Source of the DNA: Phycisphaeraceae bacterium
GTDB lineage: Bacteria; Planctomycetota; Phycisphaerae; Phycisphaerales; UBA1924
Direction: 5' to 3'
Assembly: GCA_007693965.1 (NCBI GenBank)
Contig: RECQ01000061.1
Coordinates: 1-48,241 of the forward strand
DNA: 48,241 bases
Shown here: positions 26,445-35,049 of the stretch, in pieces
Layout: each line of letters starts with the position of its first letter
Numbering within the stretch: position 1 is the first letter of the stretch
Notes under the pieces: generated by a model
Told to the model about the DNA's origin: nothing
The model's input: only the letters and a program-made list of their open reading frames with translations
The model's database searches: none
Position numbers and translations under genes: made by a program

Positions 26445-27638
26445 ATGCGTGATAGCTCCTTCGGCAATCCGTTTCTCGGCATTGAGCCGGTTCACGAGCC
26501 CGTCCGGCGGATGGAAATCGACGACGGCGCCCTGATCGAGGTCCCGGACGGCGGGCGGGCGCCGATGCTGCATCTGGGGCTGGCCGTGGTGTTCCTCGTC
26601 GTCGCCGCGGCGCTGGGCGCGGCGGCGGTCGGCATGGTGGCTTTCGGAAGCGGTCGCGGCGTGTTCCTGATCGGGATGCTCGCGGTCGTGAGCTACGGCG
26701 CCTCGCGCGTCAGCCGCGCCAAACACAGGTTTCACAAGCTGCTGCGCCGGCGCGTGTCCATCCTGGTCACGGATGAGGACTTCGTCGTGATGCAGGGCAA
26801 GTCGAGGGACGTCACGCATGCGTTCAAGATCCCCGAGATCCTGCGCCTTCGCACCGTCCGCATGGAGCACAGCGATTTCGGGCCGGAAGCGTTGTCAACG
26901 CTCGAGCTGAGCATGCTCGACGGCTCGGAATACGCCGTGCTCATCCGACCGAGCGACGCGGCGGAGCGCATCCGCGATGAGCTGGCCCGGGCGCTGGCCG
27001 AAATCGCCGGGCTGGACGATGTGATCAGCGAGAACATCACCTACGAGCAGCAGCTCGACGAGAGCACGCCGAAGCCCGAAGGCACGGCGGTGGAGGTGAT
27101 CGAGGGCGAGGACGGCGCATGGCGATTGACAGCGCCGGGCGGCAAGTTTCGATTCAGCGAGTTCGTGATCTTCGTCCTGGGGATTTTCTTCCTGTTCATC
27201 ACGGTTGTGCTGTTCGCCGTGGTCGCGCTGGAGGTCGTGTTCTCGCTCCGCGACGGGAAGCCGATCCCGCAGGGTGCGCCGCTGCTGCTGATCGGCCCCG
27301 GAATCCTCGGCGCCGCGGGGGCGTGGTTTCTGCGGCCGTTCCTCGTCGGCTGCTGCGCGAAGCATGAGTTCACTCGTGAGGGCGGCCAACTGATCGTGCG
27401 CCGGCGCCTGCCGTGGCCCTACGGATTCCGGAAGCGCTGGCCGCTCGAATCGGTCGCGGCGGTCGACGTGGTCGCGTATTCGGGGGTGACGACCGTGCAT
27501 GCGCTGCGGATCCGCACACGGAAGAACGGCCGGGGACTGCGCACGCTGACGGTGTTGAAACGCCGCGACCAGGCGGAGCTGGAGTGGATGGCGGTGGAGC
27601 TGCGGCGGGCGACGGGGGCGCGGATGCATGCTGAATGA
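26445..27638 (+). CDS. Double-module membrane protein, paralog array member 3
   Basis: This 397-residue protein holds two tandem copies of the unit seen singly in the earlier genes. Module one has two helices at about 45-90 and a soluble part RRVSILVTDEDFVVMQGKS. Module two has helices at about 233-300 and GGQLIVRRRLPWPYGFRKRW. It closes with AELEWMAVELRRATGARMH, the shared signature. The start is the ATG at 26445: TACATT (26432-26437) ends 7 nt before it and there is no SD; a TTG at 26436 is less likely. The function is unknown. Duplication within the gene plus tandem duplication between genes is visible. Confidence 0.82.
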   Translation: MRDSSFGNPFLGIEPVHEPVRRMEIDDGALIEVPDGGRAPMLHLGLAVVFLVVAAALGAAAVGMVAFGSGRGVFLIGMLAVVSYGASRVSRAKHRFHKLLRRRVSILVTDEDFVVMQGKSRDVTHAFKIPEILRLRTVRMEHSDFGPEALSTLELSMLDGSEYAVLIRPSDAAERIRDELARALAEIAGLDDVISENITYEQQLDESTPKPEGTAVEVIEGEDGAWRLTAPGGKFRFSEFVIFVLGIFFLFITVVLFAVVALEVVFSLRDGKPIPQGAPLLLIGPGILGAAGAWFLRPFLVGCCAKHEFTREGGQLIVRRRLPWPYGFRKRWPLESVAAVDVVAYSGVTTVHALRIRTRKNGRGLRTLTVLKRRDQAELEWMAVELRRATGARMHAE

Positions 27639-27764
27639 ACGTGGAGTCCCGCTCAGCGCCGGGCCTTGGGAATTGATGGAGTCGTTGATATGGGGAATGG
27701 AGGGTCCATCGGCGACGAGGGCGGCTGGGAACAGCAAGGACCCAGTGGGCGTATCTTGGAGCGT

Positions 27765-28922
27765 ATGGCTGGGAATGATCACGGAACGCCCGATGTCGCT
27801 CCGGGATTTGTGAAAGTGGAGCGGCGCGAGGATGGCGTCGCAATTCTTGCGGTGGGCGATCGCAAGGGGGCTGCGCTCGCTCTGCGGGCGGTGGGTTCAC
27901 TCGTAGTCGCGGTGGCGATGGTCGGAGGACTGCACTTCCTTCCATTCATAAGCTTCTCCGTGTGGTTGTTGATTCCACTCGGACTGGTCTTGCTGTGGGT
28001 ACTGTGGGTCCTGGTAATAGAGTCGATGAACCTGTCGCAGATCTATGCGAAACCGGTCGAAGTGCTTGTCACATCGGAGGCGATTCAGATTCGATACGGT
28101 CGATCGCGTCTGCCGCGCTATCAGTTGTCAGTGGATGACGTGCGTGGTGTCCAACTGGTGAAACCAAGGGGTGAAGCTGCGAAATCCGAAGCGTCGAGAT
28201 ATGTGATGATCGAGATCGGCAGGCGTGATTCCGTGACGATCGCGCATCGAGAGAGGGGTATCGCCAAGGAGTTTGCAATCGCCGTTCGAGACGCCATTTC
28301 ATCCATGAAGGCGACCGGGCTCCCAGACTTACTCGAATCCGACCTGCAATCGTTGAAGGACAAGTTGATCCGCCGTCCCCGCGGCACACGAATCCGACGC
28401 ATACGACGGGATGGAGAGTGGCAGTTGTTCGTGCCGGCTCACATGTCGCTTGTCCGACTGATTCTCGAATGGGTGCTGACTGGACTTCTGGTGGCTACGG
28501 GGATAGGACTTCTCGCCATTGCGATCTGGGCAATACTGCAATCTGAGCCCATGATCGCAATAGCGATTGCGCCGCTGGGACTCATCATCATCGGATCCGG
28601 CGCTGCGCTCGCCGTCAGTACGTGGCGATGGCGGAAGAGCGAGCTCACTATAACTGTTCACGACGGAATGCTCGCGATCGATGATACATCCCCGGTATTG
28701 AATAAAGGGCGTGTCATCAGCATTGATGACATCATCAGCATCAGCGCGATTGGAACTCTGGACGCCGATGATAAAGCGATGCAGCGGGCTCTGCTGCTTA
28801 TGCACTTTGACCGCGAACGGATTCGAAAAGTAAAATTGATGCAACTCTACAGCGATCAAGAAGTGGAATGGGTGGCGTCGGAGCTTCGGCGAGCTACAGG
28901 GGCGCTGGTGAGTCCGACATGA
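27765..28922 (+). CDS. Double-module membrane protein, paralog array member 4
   Basis: This 385-residue paralog of the gene at 26445 has the same two-module plan: helices at about 40-85 with PVEVLVTSEAIQIRYGRSRL, then helices at about 225-280 with SELTITVHDGMLAID. It ends with QEVEWVASELRRATGAL. Its DNA is visibly less GC-rich and uses more A/T-ending codons than the flanking genes, so it may be a recent arrival or under weak codon selection. TATCTT (27752-27757) ends 7 nt before the ATG at 27765; the frame opens 33 codons earlier. The function is unknown. Confidence 0.82.
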   Translation: MAGNDHGTPDVAPGFVKVERREDGVAILAVGDRKGAALALRAVGSLVVAVAMVGGLHFLPFISFSVWLLIPLGLVLLWVLWVLVIESMNLSQIYAKPVEVLVTSEAIQIRYGRSRLPRYQLSVDDVRGVQLVKPRGEAAKSEASRYVMIEIGRRDSVTIAHRERGIAKEFAIAVRDAISSMKATGLPDLLESDLQSLKDKLIRRPRGTRIRRIRRDGEWQLFVPAHMSLVRLILEWVLTGLLVATGIGLLAIAIWAILQSEPMIAIAIAPLGLIIIGSGAALAVSTWRWRKSELTITVHDGMLAIDDTSPVLNKGRVISIDDIISISAIGTLDADDKAMQRALLLMHFDRERIRKVKLMQLYSDQEVEWVASELRRATGALVSPT

Positions 28923-28960
28923 TGCCGTGTCGGCTGAGTCATCAATCGCATTGAACCGTT

Positions 28961-30109
28961 ATGGATGAATCGCTGTCACAATCTCCGGATGACTCAGTCA
29001 GCGCTGCCGGCGGCTCGTTCGCAGTTCATCGTCGCGCCGAAGAATCTGTGATCGAGGTCGCTGGCCGACCGCGCGACCTGGGAAAGTGGCTCCTGTCCGC
29101 TGCGATCGGGGGTTTGCTGGCCGGCGTCGCATCGTCGATTTTTCTGTTCTTGCCTCAGGGGCCCTGGTGGCTGATCCTGGCGATGGCGGCATTGGTGTTT
29201 CTCTGGACGCTGCTTCGTCATCGAAGCACAATCATCGCAGTTTCGGCGAGACGACGATGTCATCTTGCGGCGGAGTGGATCGAAATACGTCCGCGCGCCT
29301 CGCTGAAGGCGCCGGGACGTGTTCGATGGGAAGAGATCGACTCGATTGTGGTCATCCACGAAGTGGGCGTCGAATCGGATGAACGTGATCTTCACTCGTG
29401 GATCTGGATCACGCGGCAAGAGGCGTCCGGGCTTCTGTTCATCGGGCGCCGCCGGACTGAGGCGCTCTCACTGGCCCGCGCCATCCAGGCTGAAGCGCGG
29501 CATGTGACAGAAGGGCAAGAAATCGCGATCGTCGAGAAAACAGAGACCGAGACGGAAGCCGCACGCTCTCCACGCCCGAAGGGCACACGATTCTCAATCC
29601 AGGAGGACGATGAGCGTTGGGTGATGTCAGAGCCGTTCAGAATCAATTGGTTTCTGCTTGTGATAGCTGTCGGGATTGGTCTCTTTGTCAGCTCTCTGGG
29701 ATACTGGATCATCGCTTCGAGCGGTGGTTCACAACTCGGCCAAGGTCTCGATGTAATTCTCGCCGTCCTCGGCGTCGTCTCCATCATCGGCGGCGTGCTT
29801 GTGATCGTGTATGGGCTGAATCTGTCGTGCTCTTCGGCACGACTCGAGATCTCGGATGACGAGCTCAAGGCGACAGTTCGCGGCATGTTCTGGAGCTCGC
29901 ACGCGAAAATCAGACTGGATCACCTTCTTCTGATCGGAGAGGTGAAAGGGAGCGCTGAGTCTCTCTGGCGCCATGCGATTCCGGCCGAAGTGATTCACAA
30001 AGGGAAGCGCCGAACCATCACGCTGATGGAATGCAGACCCCGAAAAGAACTTCGATGGATCGCATCCGAGCTGCGGCGTGTGACGGGCGCGCCGATGCAT
30101 CCGAGGTGA
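28961..30109 (+). CDS. Double-module membrane protein, paralog array member 5
   Basis: This 382-residue protein is the last of the array. Module one has helices at about 44-88 and an RRRCHLAAEWIEIRPR-type soluble part. Module two has helices at about 227-285 and SARLEISDDELKATVRG. It ends in KELRWIASELRRVTGAPMH, the family signature. GC content is again lower than the window average. The ATG lies 38 bp after the previous stop; neither an SD nor a TANNNT box is clear, so it may be co-transcribed. The function is unknown. Confidence 0.82.
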   Translation: MDESLSQSPDDSVSAAGGSFAVHRRAEESVIEVAGRPRDLGKWLLSAAIGGLLAGVASSIFLFLPQGPWWLILAMAALVFLWTLLRHRSTIIAVSARRRCHLAAEWIEIRPRASLKAPGRVRWEEIDSIVVIHEVGVESDERDLHSWIWITRQEASGLLFIGRRRTEALSLARAIQAEARHVTEGQEIAIVEKTETETEAARSPRPKGTRFSIQEDDERWVMSEPFRINWFLLVIAVGIGLFVSSLGYWIIASSGGSQLGQGLDVILAVLGVVSIIGGVLVIVYGLNLSCSSARLEISDDELKATVRGMFWSSHAKIRLDHLLLIGEVKGSAESLWRHAIPAEVIHKGKRRTITLMECRPRKELRWIASELRRVTGAPMHPR

Positions 30110-30111
30110 TG

Positions 30112-30160
30112 TGAGACTCATGAGACTCATGGGACCTATTCGTCCCATACGCCGCATACG
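30112..30160. repeat. Short tandem/palindromic repeat in convergent spacer
   Basis: TGAGACTCA occurs twice in tandem (30112-30120, 30121-30129). The hairpin ATGGGAC-ctattc-GTCCCAT (30129-30148) follows, and then another partial copy (ACGTCCCAC). It separates the stop of the array from the 3' end of the dehydrogenase gene. Confidence 0.75.
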
Positions 30161-30199
30161 TCCCACGCATCCTTCGGCTGACTCGAGCCCGCGCCCCCC

Positions 30200-31327
30200 T
30201 CACATCCGCATCACAACCTTGATCGCCTCGCCGCTGCGCATCGCGTCGAACGCCTTTTCGTATTCCTCCAGCGGGAACTCGTGCGTCAGCACGTCGTCCA
30301 GGTGGACGCGTCCGGACATGAGCAGGTCCTCCATCTGGTACCACGTCTCGAACATGCGCCGGCCGTTGATGCCGAGCACCGCGGCGCCCTTGAAGACGAT
30401 GTTCCGCGTGAGGTCGAACTCGAAGGGTTTGCTGGGGATGCCGAGCAGGGCGGCGACGCCGCCGTTGCGCAGGGCCTTGAAGCCGGCGTCGATGGCGCTG
30501 GGGGCGCCGGACATCTCCAGCAGGGCGTCGGCGCCCTCGCCGCGGGTGCGGGTGCGGACTTCTTCGATCCAGTCATCGCCTTTGCGCGCATCGAACGCGT
30601 GATCCGCGCCGAGGCGCCGGGCCAGGTCGAGGCGGCGCTCGTCGACATCGACCGCGAAGATTCTCGCGGCGCCCGCCGCCCGCGCCACCGTCACCGCCAT
30701 CAGGCCGATGGTGCCCACGCCCGTCACCAGCACGCTCTTCGCGCTCACGCCCGCGGCCATCACGGTATGCACGGCGTTGCCAAGCGGGTCCATCACCGCC
30801 GCCCAGTTGTCGGGGATTGATTCGTGCACCTGCCACAGGTTGCAGGCGGGCATCATGATGTAGTCGGCGAAGCAGCCGTCGCGGTCGACGCCGATGATGC
30901 TGGTGTCGCGGGCGATGTGGGCGTTGCCGGTGCGCGAGTTGTAATCGGCGCCTGCTGTGATGTGTCCCTCGGCGCTGACGCGCATCCCCGGCTTGATCCC
31001 CTCGACGCTCGAACCCACGCGCTCGACCACGCCGACGAACTCGTGCCCGGTGATGATGCCGACGGGGATGCGCGAACTGGCCCAGTCGTCCCATTCCCAG
31101 ATGTGCCGGTCCGTGCCGCAGATGCCGGTGTGGGTCACGCGGATGAGGGCCTCGGTGGCGCCCGGCTCGCCGGGCTGCCCGGCGCCCGCGACGCCTCGCA
31201 GTGAGCCCTTTGGCAGTGGGCGGGCGCCCTGGAATGCGAGGCCGGGGGCGGCCTTCTCCTTCACCAGGGCCCGCATCGTGGCGGGGAGGGACTTGGCGGG
31301 CGAGGAGGCGGTGGGGGGTGTGGTCAC
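30200..31327 (-). CDS. tdh: L-threonine 3-dehydrogenase-like MDR enzyme without structural zinc site
   Basis: This zinc-dependent MDR enzyme matches L-threonine dehydrogenase in GICGTDRHIWEWDDWA (Cys70), GHEF (His95, Glu96), VDRDGCFADYIMMPACNLW and HEFPLEEYEKAF. Threonine dehydrogenase oxidises threonine to 2-amino-3-ketobutyrate. The loop that normally carries four Cys for structural zinc reads GHITAGADYNSRTGNAHIA (about 121-139) and has none. A ~20-residue Gly/Pro-rich insertion at about 34-57 is also unusual. The GTG at 31327 is chosen because TACCTT (31340-31335) ends 7 nt before it; the ATG at 31276 is the alternative. Substrate specificity remains an inference. Confidence 0.85.
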   Translation of the reverse strand: MTTPPTASSPAKSLPATMRALVKEKAAPGLAFQGARPLPKGSLRGVAGAGQPGEPGATEALIRVTHTGICGTDRHIWEWDDWASSRIPVGIITGHEFVGVVERVGSSVEGIKPGMRVSAEGHITAGADYNSRTGNAHIARDTSIIGVDRDGCFADYIMMPACNLWQVHESIPDNWAAVMDPLGNAVHTVMAAGVSAKSVLVTGVGTIGLMAVTVARAAGAARIFAVDVDERRLDLARRLGADHAFDARKGDDWIEEVRTRTRGEGADALLEMSGAPSAIDAGFKALRNGGVAALLGIPSKPFEFDLTRNIVFKGAAVLGINGRRMFETWYQMEDLLMSGRVHLDDVLTHEFPLEEYEKAFDAMRSGEAIKVVMRM

Positions 31328-31431
31328 GGTCGTCAAGGTATCGCTCTGCTCTCTCGGGTGGTGAAGGCGTGGGGAGGGCGTCCGCGGCGGGCGGCAGGCG
31401 GGCGGATCGACGCTCCGGATCCCTGTCAAAG

Positions 31432-31504
31432 CACGCCCGGAGGGACTCGAACCCCCAACCCTCGGTTCCGAAGACCGATGCTCTATCCATTGAGCTACGG
31501 GCGC
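31432..31504 (-). tRNA. tRNA-Arg (anticodon TCG)
   Basis: The minus strand folds as a cloverleaf: acceptor GCGCCCG paired with CGGGCGT, D arm AGCTC...GAGC, anticodon stem TCGGT/ACCGA with loop CTTCGGA (anticodon TCG, codon CGA), and T arm GGGGG-TTCGAGT-CCCTC. The 3' CCA is not encoded. TAGAAT at 31534-31529 is a suitable -10 box. Confidence 0.95.
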
Positions 31505-31528
31505 GTGGCGCCATGGTCGGCGCGGCTG

Positions 31529-31534
31529 ATTCTA
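31529..31534 (-). promoter_or_regulatory. Candidate -10 box of tRNA-Arg
   Basis: TAGAAT on the minus strand lies 24 nt upstream of the tRNA 5' end. No strong -35 box is seen. Confidence 0.45.
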
Positions 31535-31724
31535 GAGGCTTTGCGGACCTGCGGCGCTGGGGCGGCACGGGGAATCCGGCGTCGATCGGGTGCGAGTGAT
31601 GCTGATGCAGGTCGAGGGATGTGCGACTTGTGGGGGACGGCGGCGTTGTTTCAAGGCGGCGTGGCAGACCTCCCATTTTTCCTATTTTGGCGTAAAAGAG
31701 TGGGGCGTGCGGTCCAAATTCTGC

Positions 31725-31752
31725 TTGCATGACGTGTGCAGCGTGGTAGTTT
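31725..31752 (+). promoter_or_regulatory. Candidate promoter of haloperoxidase-like gene
   Basis: TTGCAT (31725-31730), 16 bp and TAGTTT (31747-31752) would start a ~125-nt leader before the ATG at 31884. The rest of the 379-bp spacer (31505-31883) holds the tRNA promoter and an AT-rich patch at about 31675-31700 of unknown role. Confidence 0.4.
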
Positions 31753-31883
31753 CAAGCAGGCAGCAGATCAGTATGCGTCGCGAGTGGAGACGCAGTGCTG
31801 TCCGATTCCGTATCGCGGCGTCGTTCGGGGCTTCTGCGGATCAATGTATCCCGGGCGTCGAAAAGGAGCGAAGGAAGATACTC

Positions 31884-33278
31884 ATGTCACACACAGTCAA
31901 CATGTCGTTGTTGCGCGCGCGTCTCGCGAAGTCAGTCGGTCTGGTCGCAGCGTGCGCAGCGTTTTCGGGCGCCGGCGCCGGGGCTGATGTCGTGCTCGAC
32001 TGGAACAACGTTCTTTTGGACACCATTCGTGGCTATGGCGATCCGGGTCAGTCCACCGGCAACATCCAGGCAGCTCGCGCCGCCGCCATGATGCACACCG
32101 CCGTTCACGACGCGGTGAGCGGCATCGATGCGCTCAACAAGCCGCTGTGGTATTCGCCGTATCACGTGGCGACCTCTCCCGGCAATGCGAACGCCTCGCG
32201 CGAGGCGGCAGTTGCGGGCGCCGCCCACTCGGTGCTGACGACCATGTACCCGGGTTTTCAGGTCAACTTCGACGCCGCACTGAACAACACGCTCGCCGGA
32301 CTCGGCGGCGGGCAGAACGTGAATGACGGGCTCGCATGGGGCCAGTTTGTCGGGAACGAGATTCTCAACGCTCGGGCGAGCGACGGCACGAATTCGCCTC
32401 AGCAGTACACCCCCGGGACGGGGCCCGGCAACTGGGTGATGCCCGGCGCCGACTGGGGCACTTCGCACTGGGCCCACTCGAATCCCTGGGCGATGAGCTC
32501 CGCCGATCAGTTTCTCGCGCCGGGGCCCCGTGCCCTTGACAGCGCCGAGTACGCCGCGGCGTGGCAGGAAGTGTATGACTACGGTTCGGTGAACAGCGCC
32601 GTGCGCACTGCTGATCAGACCGAGGCGGTCGCCTACTGGCAGAACGGCGCGGGCACCCACCGGCCTCCGGGCATCTGGAACGTGATCGCCCAGTCCGCCA
32701 TCAATCTTTCAGGTACCCCCGGCGGCGTCGTCGGCGATTCGCTCAGTGAGAACGCCCGCCTCTTCGCCCACCTCAACATCGCGCTGATGGACGCGGGCAT
32801 TTCGTCCTGGAACAGCAAGCACGAATTCAATTTCTGGCGTCCCATCACCGCCATCCACGAAGCCGACACCGACGGCAACGGCGCCACCGCATCGGATGCC
32901 GCGTGGGTTCCTCTGGTCGACGCTGTCGGTTCGCCGGAATACACGTCGGGCCTGAGCACCTTCAGCATGGCCGCGGCCATGATCCTCACCGAGTATTTCG
33001 GCGAGAACTACAACTTCTCCTCCATGTCCGACGGCACGTCCTCCAACCCCGACATCCTCCGCTCCTTCGGCAGCTTCGCCGAAGCTGCCTTCGAAGCGGG
33101 CGACAGCCGCATCTGGGCCGGAATCCACTTCCGCTTCAGCAACGAGGACGGGTTCGACGTCGGCGAAGGCATCGCGGATCTGGTCTTCAACAACTACCTG
33201 CTCGCCATCCCCACGCCCGGCGCGGGTCTTGCCTTCGTGATCGGCCTCGCCGCGACCGGAGCGCGTCGGCGCCGCTGA
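31884..33278 (+). CDS. Haloperoxidase/PAP2-like exported protein, active-site variant, PEP-CTERM-like end
   Basis: The 464 residues have a signal peptide (LVAACAAFSGAGAGA) and the fold of vanadium-dependent haloperoxidases and PAP2 phosphatases. The first motif is intact (K312-HEFNFW-R319-P320). The second, normally PSGH, reads TSGL (Leu357 for the acid-base His). In the third (SRx5Hx3D) Ser408, Arg409 and His415 remain but the Asp is Ser419. Oxyanion binding may survive while catalysis is altered. The C-terminus (IPTPGAGLAFVIGLAATG plus RRRR) is a PEP-CTERM-like sorting signal. GGAAG 7-8 nt before the ATG supports the start, and a strong terminator follows. Confidence 0.85.
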   Translation: MSHTVNMSLLRARLAKSVGLVAACAAFSGAGAGADVVLDWNNVLLDTIRGYGDPGQSTGNIQAARAAAMMHTAVHDAVSGIDALNKPLWYSPYHVATSPGNANASREAAVAGAAHSVLTTMYPGFQVNFDAALNNTLAGLGGGQNVNDGLAWGQFVGNEILNARASDGTNSPQQYTPGTGPGNWVMPGADWGTSHWAHSNPWAMSSADQFLAPGPRALDSAEYAAAWQEVYDYGSVNSAVRTADQTEAVAYWQNGAGTHRPPGIWNVIAQSAINLSGTPGGVVGDSLSENARLFAHLNIALMDAGISSWNSKHEFNFWRPITAIHEADTDGNGATASDAAWVPLVDAVGSPEYTSGLSTFSMAAAMILTEYFGENYNFSSMSDGTSSNPDILRSFGSFAEAAFEAGDSRIWAGIHFRFSNEDGFDVGEGIADLVFNNYLLAIPTPGAGLAFVIGLAATGARRRR

Positions 33279-33305
33279 GCAAAACGGATCGACAGCTTTG
33301 ATACA

Positions 33306-33357
33306 AGCGACTCCCCGGCCGCTCCTGAGGGAACTGCCGGGGAGTCGCTGTTTTTTT
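33306..33357 (+). terminator. Rho-independent terminator after haloperoxidase-like gene
   Basis: AGCGACTCCCCGGC (33306-33319) pairs with GCCGGGGAGTCGCT (33336-33349), 14 bp around a 16-nt loop, followed by G and seven T. It serves the upstream plus-strand gene. Confidence 0.92.
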
Positions 33358-33419
33358 GCCGCGACACCGACCCGCCGCGCGGCCGGCGGCGGGCCTGTGC
33401 CTCCGGCGACGGGGGCGTG

Positions 33420-33425
33420 TAGCAT
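33420..33425 (+). promoter_or_regulatory. glyS -10 box (leaderless)
   Basis: TAGCAT ends 7 nt before the ATG at 33433, with no SD between. Confidence 0.45.
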
Positions 33426-33432
33426 GGGGTGT

Positions 33433-35046
33433 ATGAGTGATGCAGCGAAGACAAAATCGGCCGACGTGGCGGCGGACCCCGGCCGCAAGTCCATGGACGA
33501 CATCATGGCCCTGTGCAAGCGCCGGGGCTTCATCTTCCAGGCCAGCGAGATCTACGGCGGCATCAACGGCTTCTGGGATTACGGGCCGCTGGGCGCCCAG
33601 CTCAAGAAGAACCTGAAGGACGCGTGGTGGCAGGACTGCGTGCTGTCGCCGCCGACGGGGCCGGACGGGCGCGAGGTGGAGATGGTGGGGCTCGACACGT
33701 GCATCATCCAGCACCCGAAGGTGTGGGAGGCGAGCGGGCACGTGGGTGGATTCAATGATCCTCGCGTGGATTGCAAGCAGTCGAAGGGTCGCTATCGAGC
33801 GGATCATTTGTTCGTTCTGCAATCGACGGGCAAAATGCTCGCGAAACCTATGTACGCCTTCATCGAAGGCGACGAAGAGTCTGAGAAGCGCGCCTATAAG
33901 CTGATGGCGAAATATCTCAAGACCAATTTGCCATTGCCGCCTGACCAGACCGACGTAGTGCCACTTGCGCAAATCCCTCTATCGGAATACCACCGCCTCG
34001 TCGGCCCGGATGCAAACGAGCCCGGTACGCTCACCGAGCCCCGCGCCTTCAACCTGATGTTCAAGACCTACGTCGGCGCCACCGCCAGCGAGGACGATGT
34101 CGCCTACCTCCGCCCCGAAACCGCCCAGGGCATCTTCATCCAGTTCAAGAACGTGGTGGACACATCGCGCGTGCGCGTGCCCTTCGGCATCGCCCAGATG
34201 GGCAAGGCGTTCCGCAATGAGGTCACGCCGCGGAACTTCACGTTCCGTTCGCGCGAGTTCGAGCAGATGGAGATCGAGTTCTTCTGCCACAAGGACGATG
34301 CGGCGAAGTGGTACGCCTTCTGGCGCGACTGGCGCCTGGCGTGGTGGCGCTCCATCGGACTCGGCTCCGACAACCTTCAGCTCCGCGAGCACGACAAAGA
34401 TGAGCTGGCCCACTACGCCAAAGAGGGCGCCGGCACCAGCGACATCGAATACCGCTTCCCCTTCACCTATCCCGGCTTCGGCGAGCTCGAGGGCGTGGCC
34501 GACCGCTCCGATTACGACCTGCGCCAGCACCAGGAGCACGCCCGCGTCAAGCTCGAATACTTCGACACCGAACGAGGCGAGCTCGCCCCCAACGGCCAGC
34601 CCAAGGGCGAGCGCTACCTGCCCAACGTCATCGAGCCCTCCGCCGGCGCCGACCGCGGCGTGCTCGCCGTCCTCTGCGAGGCGTACACGCCCGACGACAC
34701 GCGCCCCAGCAAGGTCTACATGAAGTTCCACCCGCGGATCGCGCCCATCAAGGCCGCGGTGTTTCCGCTGGTGAACAAGGACGGCATGCCCGAGGTCGCC
34801 GACAAGCTCGCGCGCGATCTGAAGAAGCGCTACTCGATCATCGAGACCGACGCCAAGCAGTCCATCGGCAAGCGCTACGCCCGCATGGACGAGGCGGGCT
34901 GCCCCTTCTGCTTCACCATCGACGGGGATACACTCAAGGACAACACGGTGACCTTGCGCCACCGCGACACGCAGGAGCAGGAGCGCATCGGGATCGACAA
35001 GGTCGCATCGTTCCTCGGTGAGAAACTCGGACTTCAGGAGAACTGA
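33433..35046 (+). CDS. glyS: Glycyl-tRNA synthetase (single-chain, alpha2 type)
   Basis: This class II synthetase charges tRNA-Gly. It is the dimeric archaeal/eukaryotic-like form, not the bacterial alpha2beta2 form. In 537 residues it shows the start GFIFQASEIYGGINGFWDYGPLG, motif 2 (FRNEVTPRNFTFRSREFEQ), motif 3 (IEPSAGADRGVLAVLCEAY) and a C-terminal anticodon-binding domain (FPLVNKDGMPEVADKLARDL). The ATG at 33433 follows a -10 box at leaderless distance; an ATG three codons earlier overlaps that box. Bases 33741-33990 have distinctly lower GC and different codon choice than the rest of the gene. Confidence 0.95.
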   Translation: MSDAAKTKSADVAADPGRKSMDDIMALCKRRGFIFQASEIYGGINGFWDYGPLGAQLKKNLKDAWWQDCVLSPPTGPDGREVEMVGLDTCIIQHPKVWEASGHVGGFNDPRVDCKQSKGRYRADHLFVLQSTGKMLAKPMYAFIEGDEESEKRAYKLMAKYLKTNLPLPPDQTDVVPLAQIPLSEYHRLVGPDANEPGTLTEPRAFNLMFKTYVGATASEDDVAYLRPETAQGIFIQFKNVVDTSRVRVPFGIAQMGKAFRNEVTPRNFTFRSREFEQMEIEFFCHKDDAAKWYAFWRDWRLAWWRSIGLGSDNLQLREHDKDELAHYAKEGAGTSDIEYRFPFTYPGFGELEGVADRSDYDLRQHQEHARVKLEYFDTERGELAPNGQPKGERYLPNVIEPSAGADRGVLAVLCEAYTPDDTRPSKVYMKFHPRIAPIKAAVFPLVNKDGMPEVADKLARDLKKRYSIIETDAKQSIGKRYARMDEAGCPFCFTIDGDTLKDNTVTLRHRDTQEQERIGIDKVASFLGEKLGLQEN

Positions 35047-35049
35047 ACC

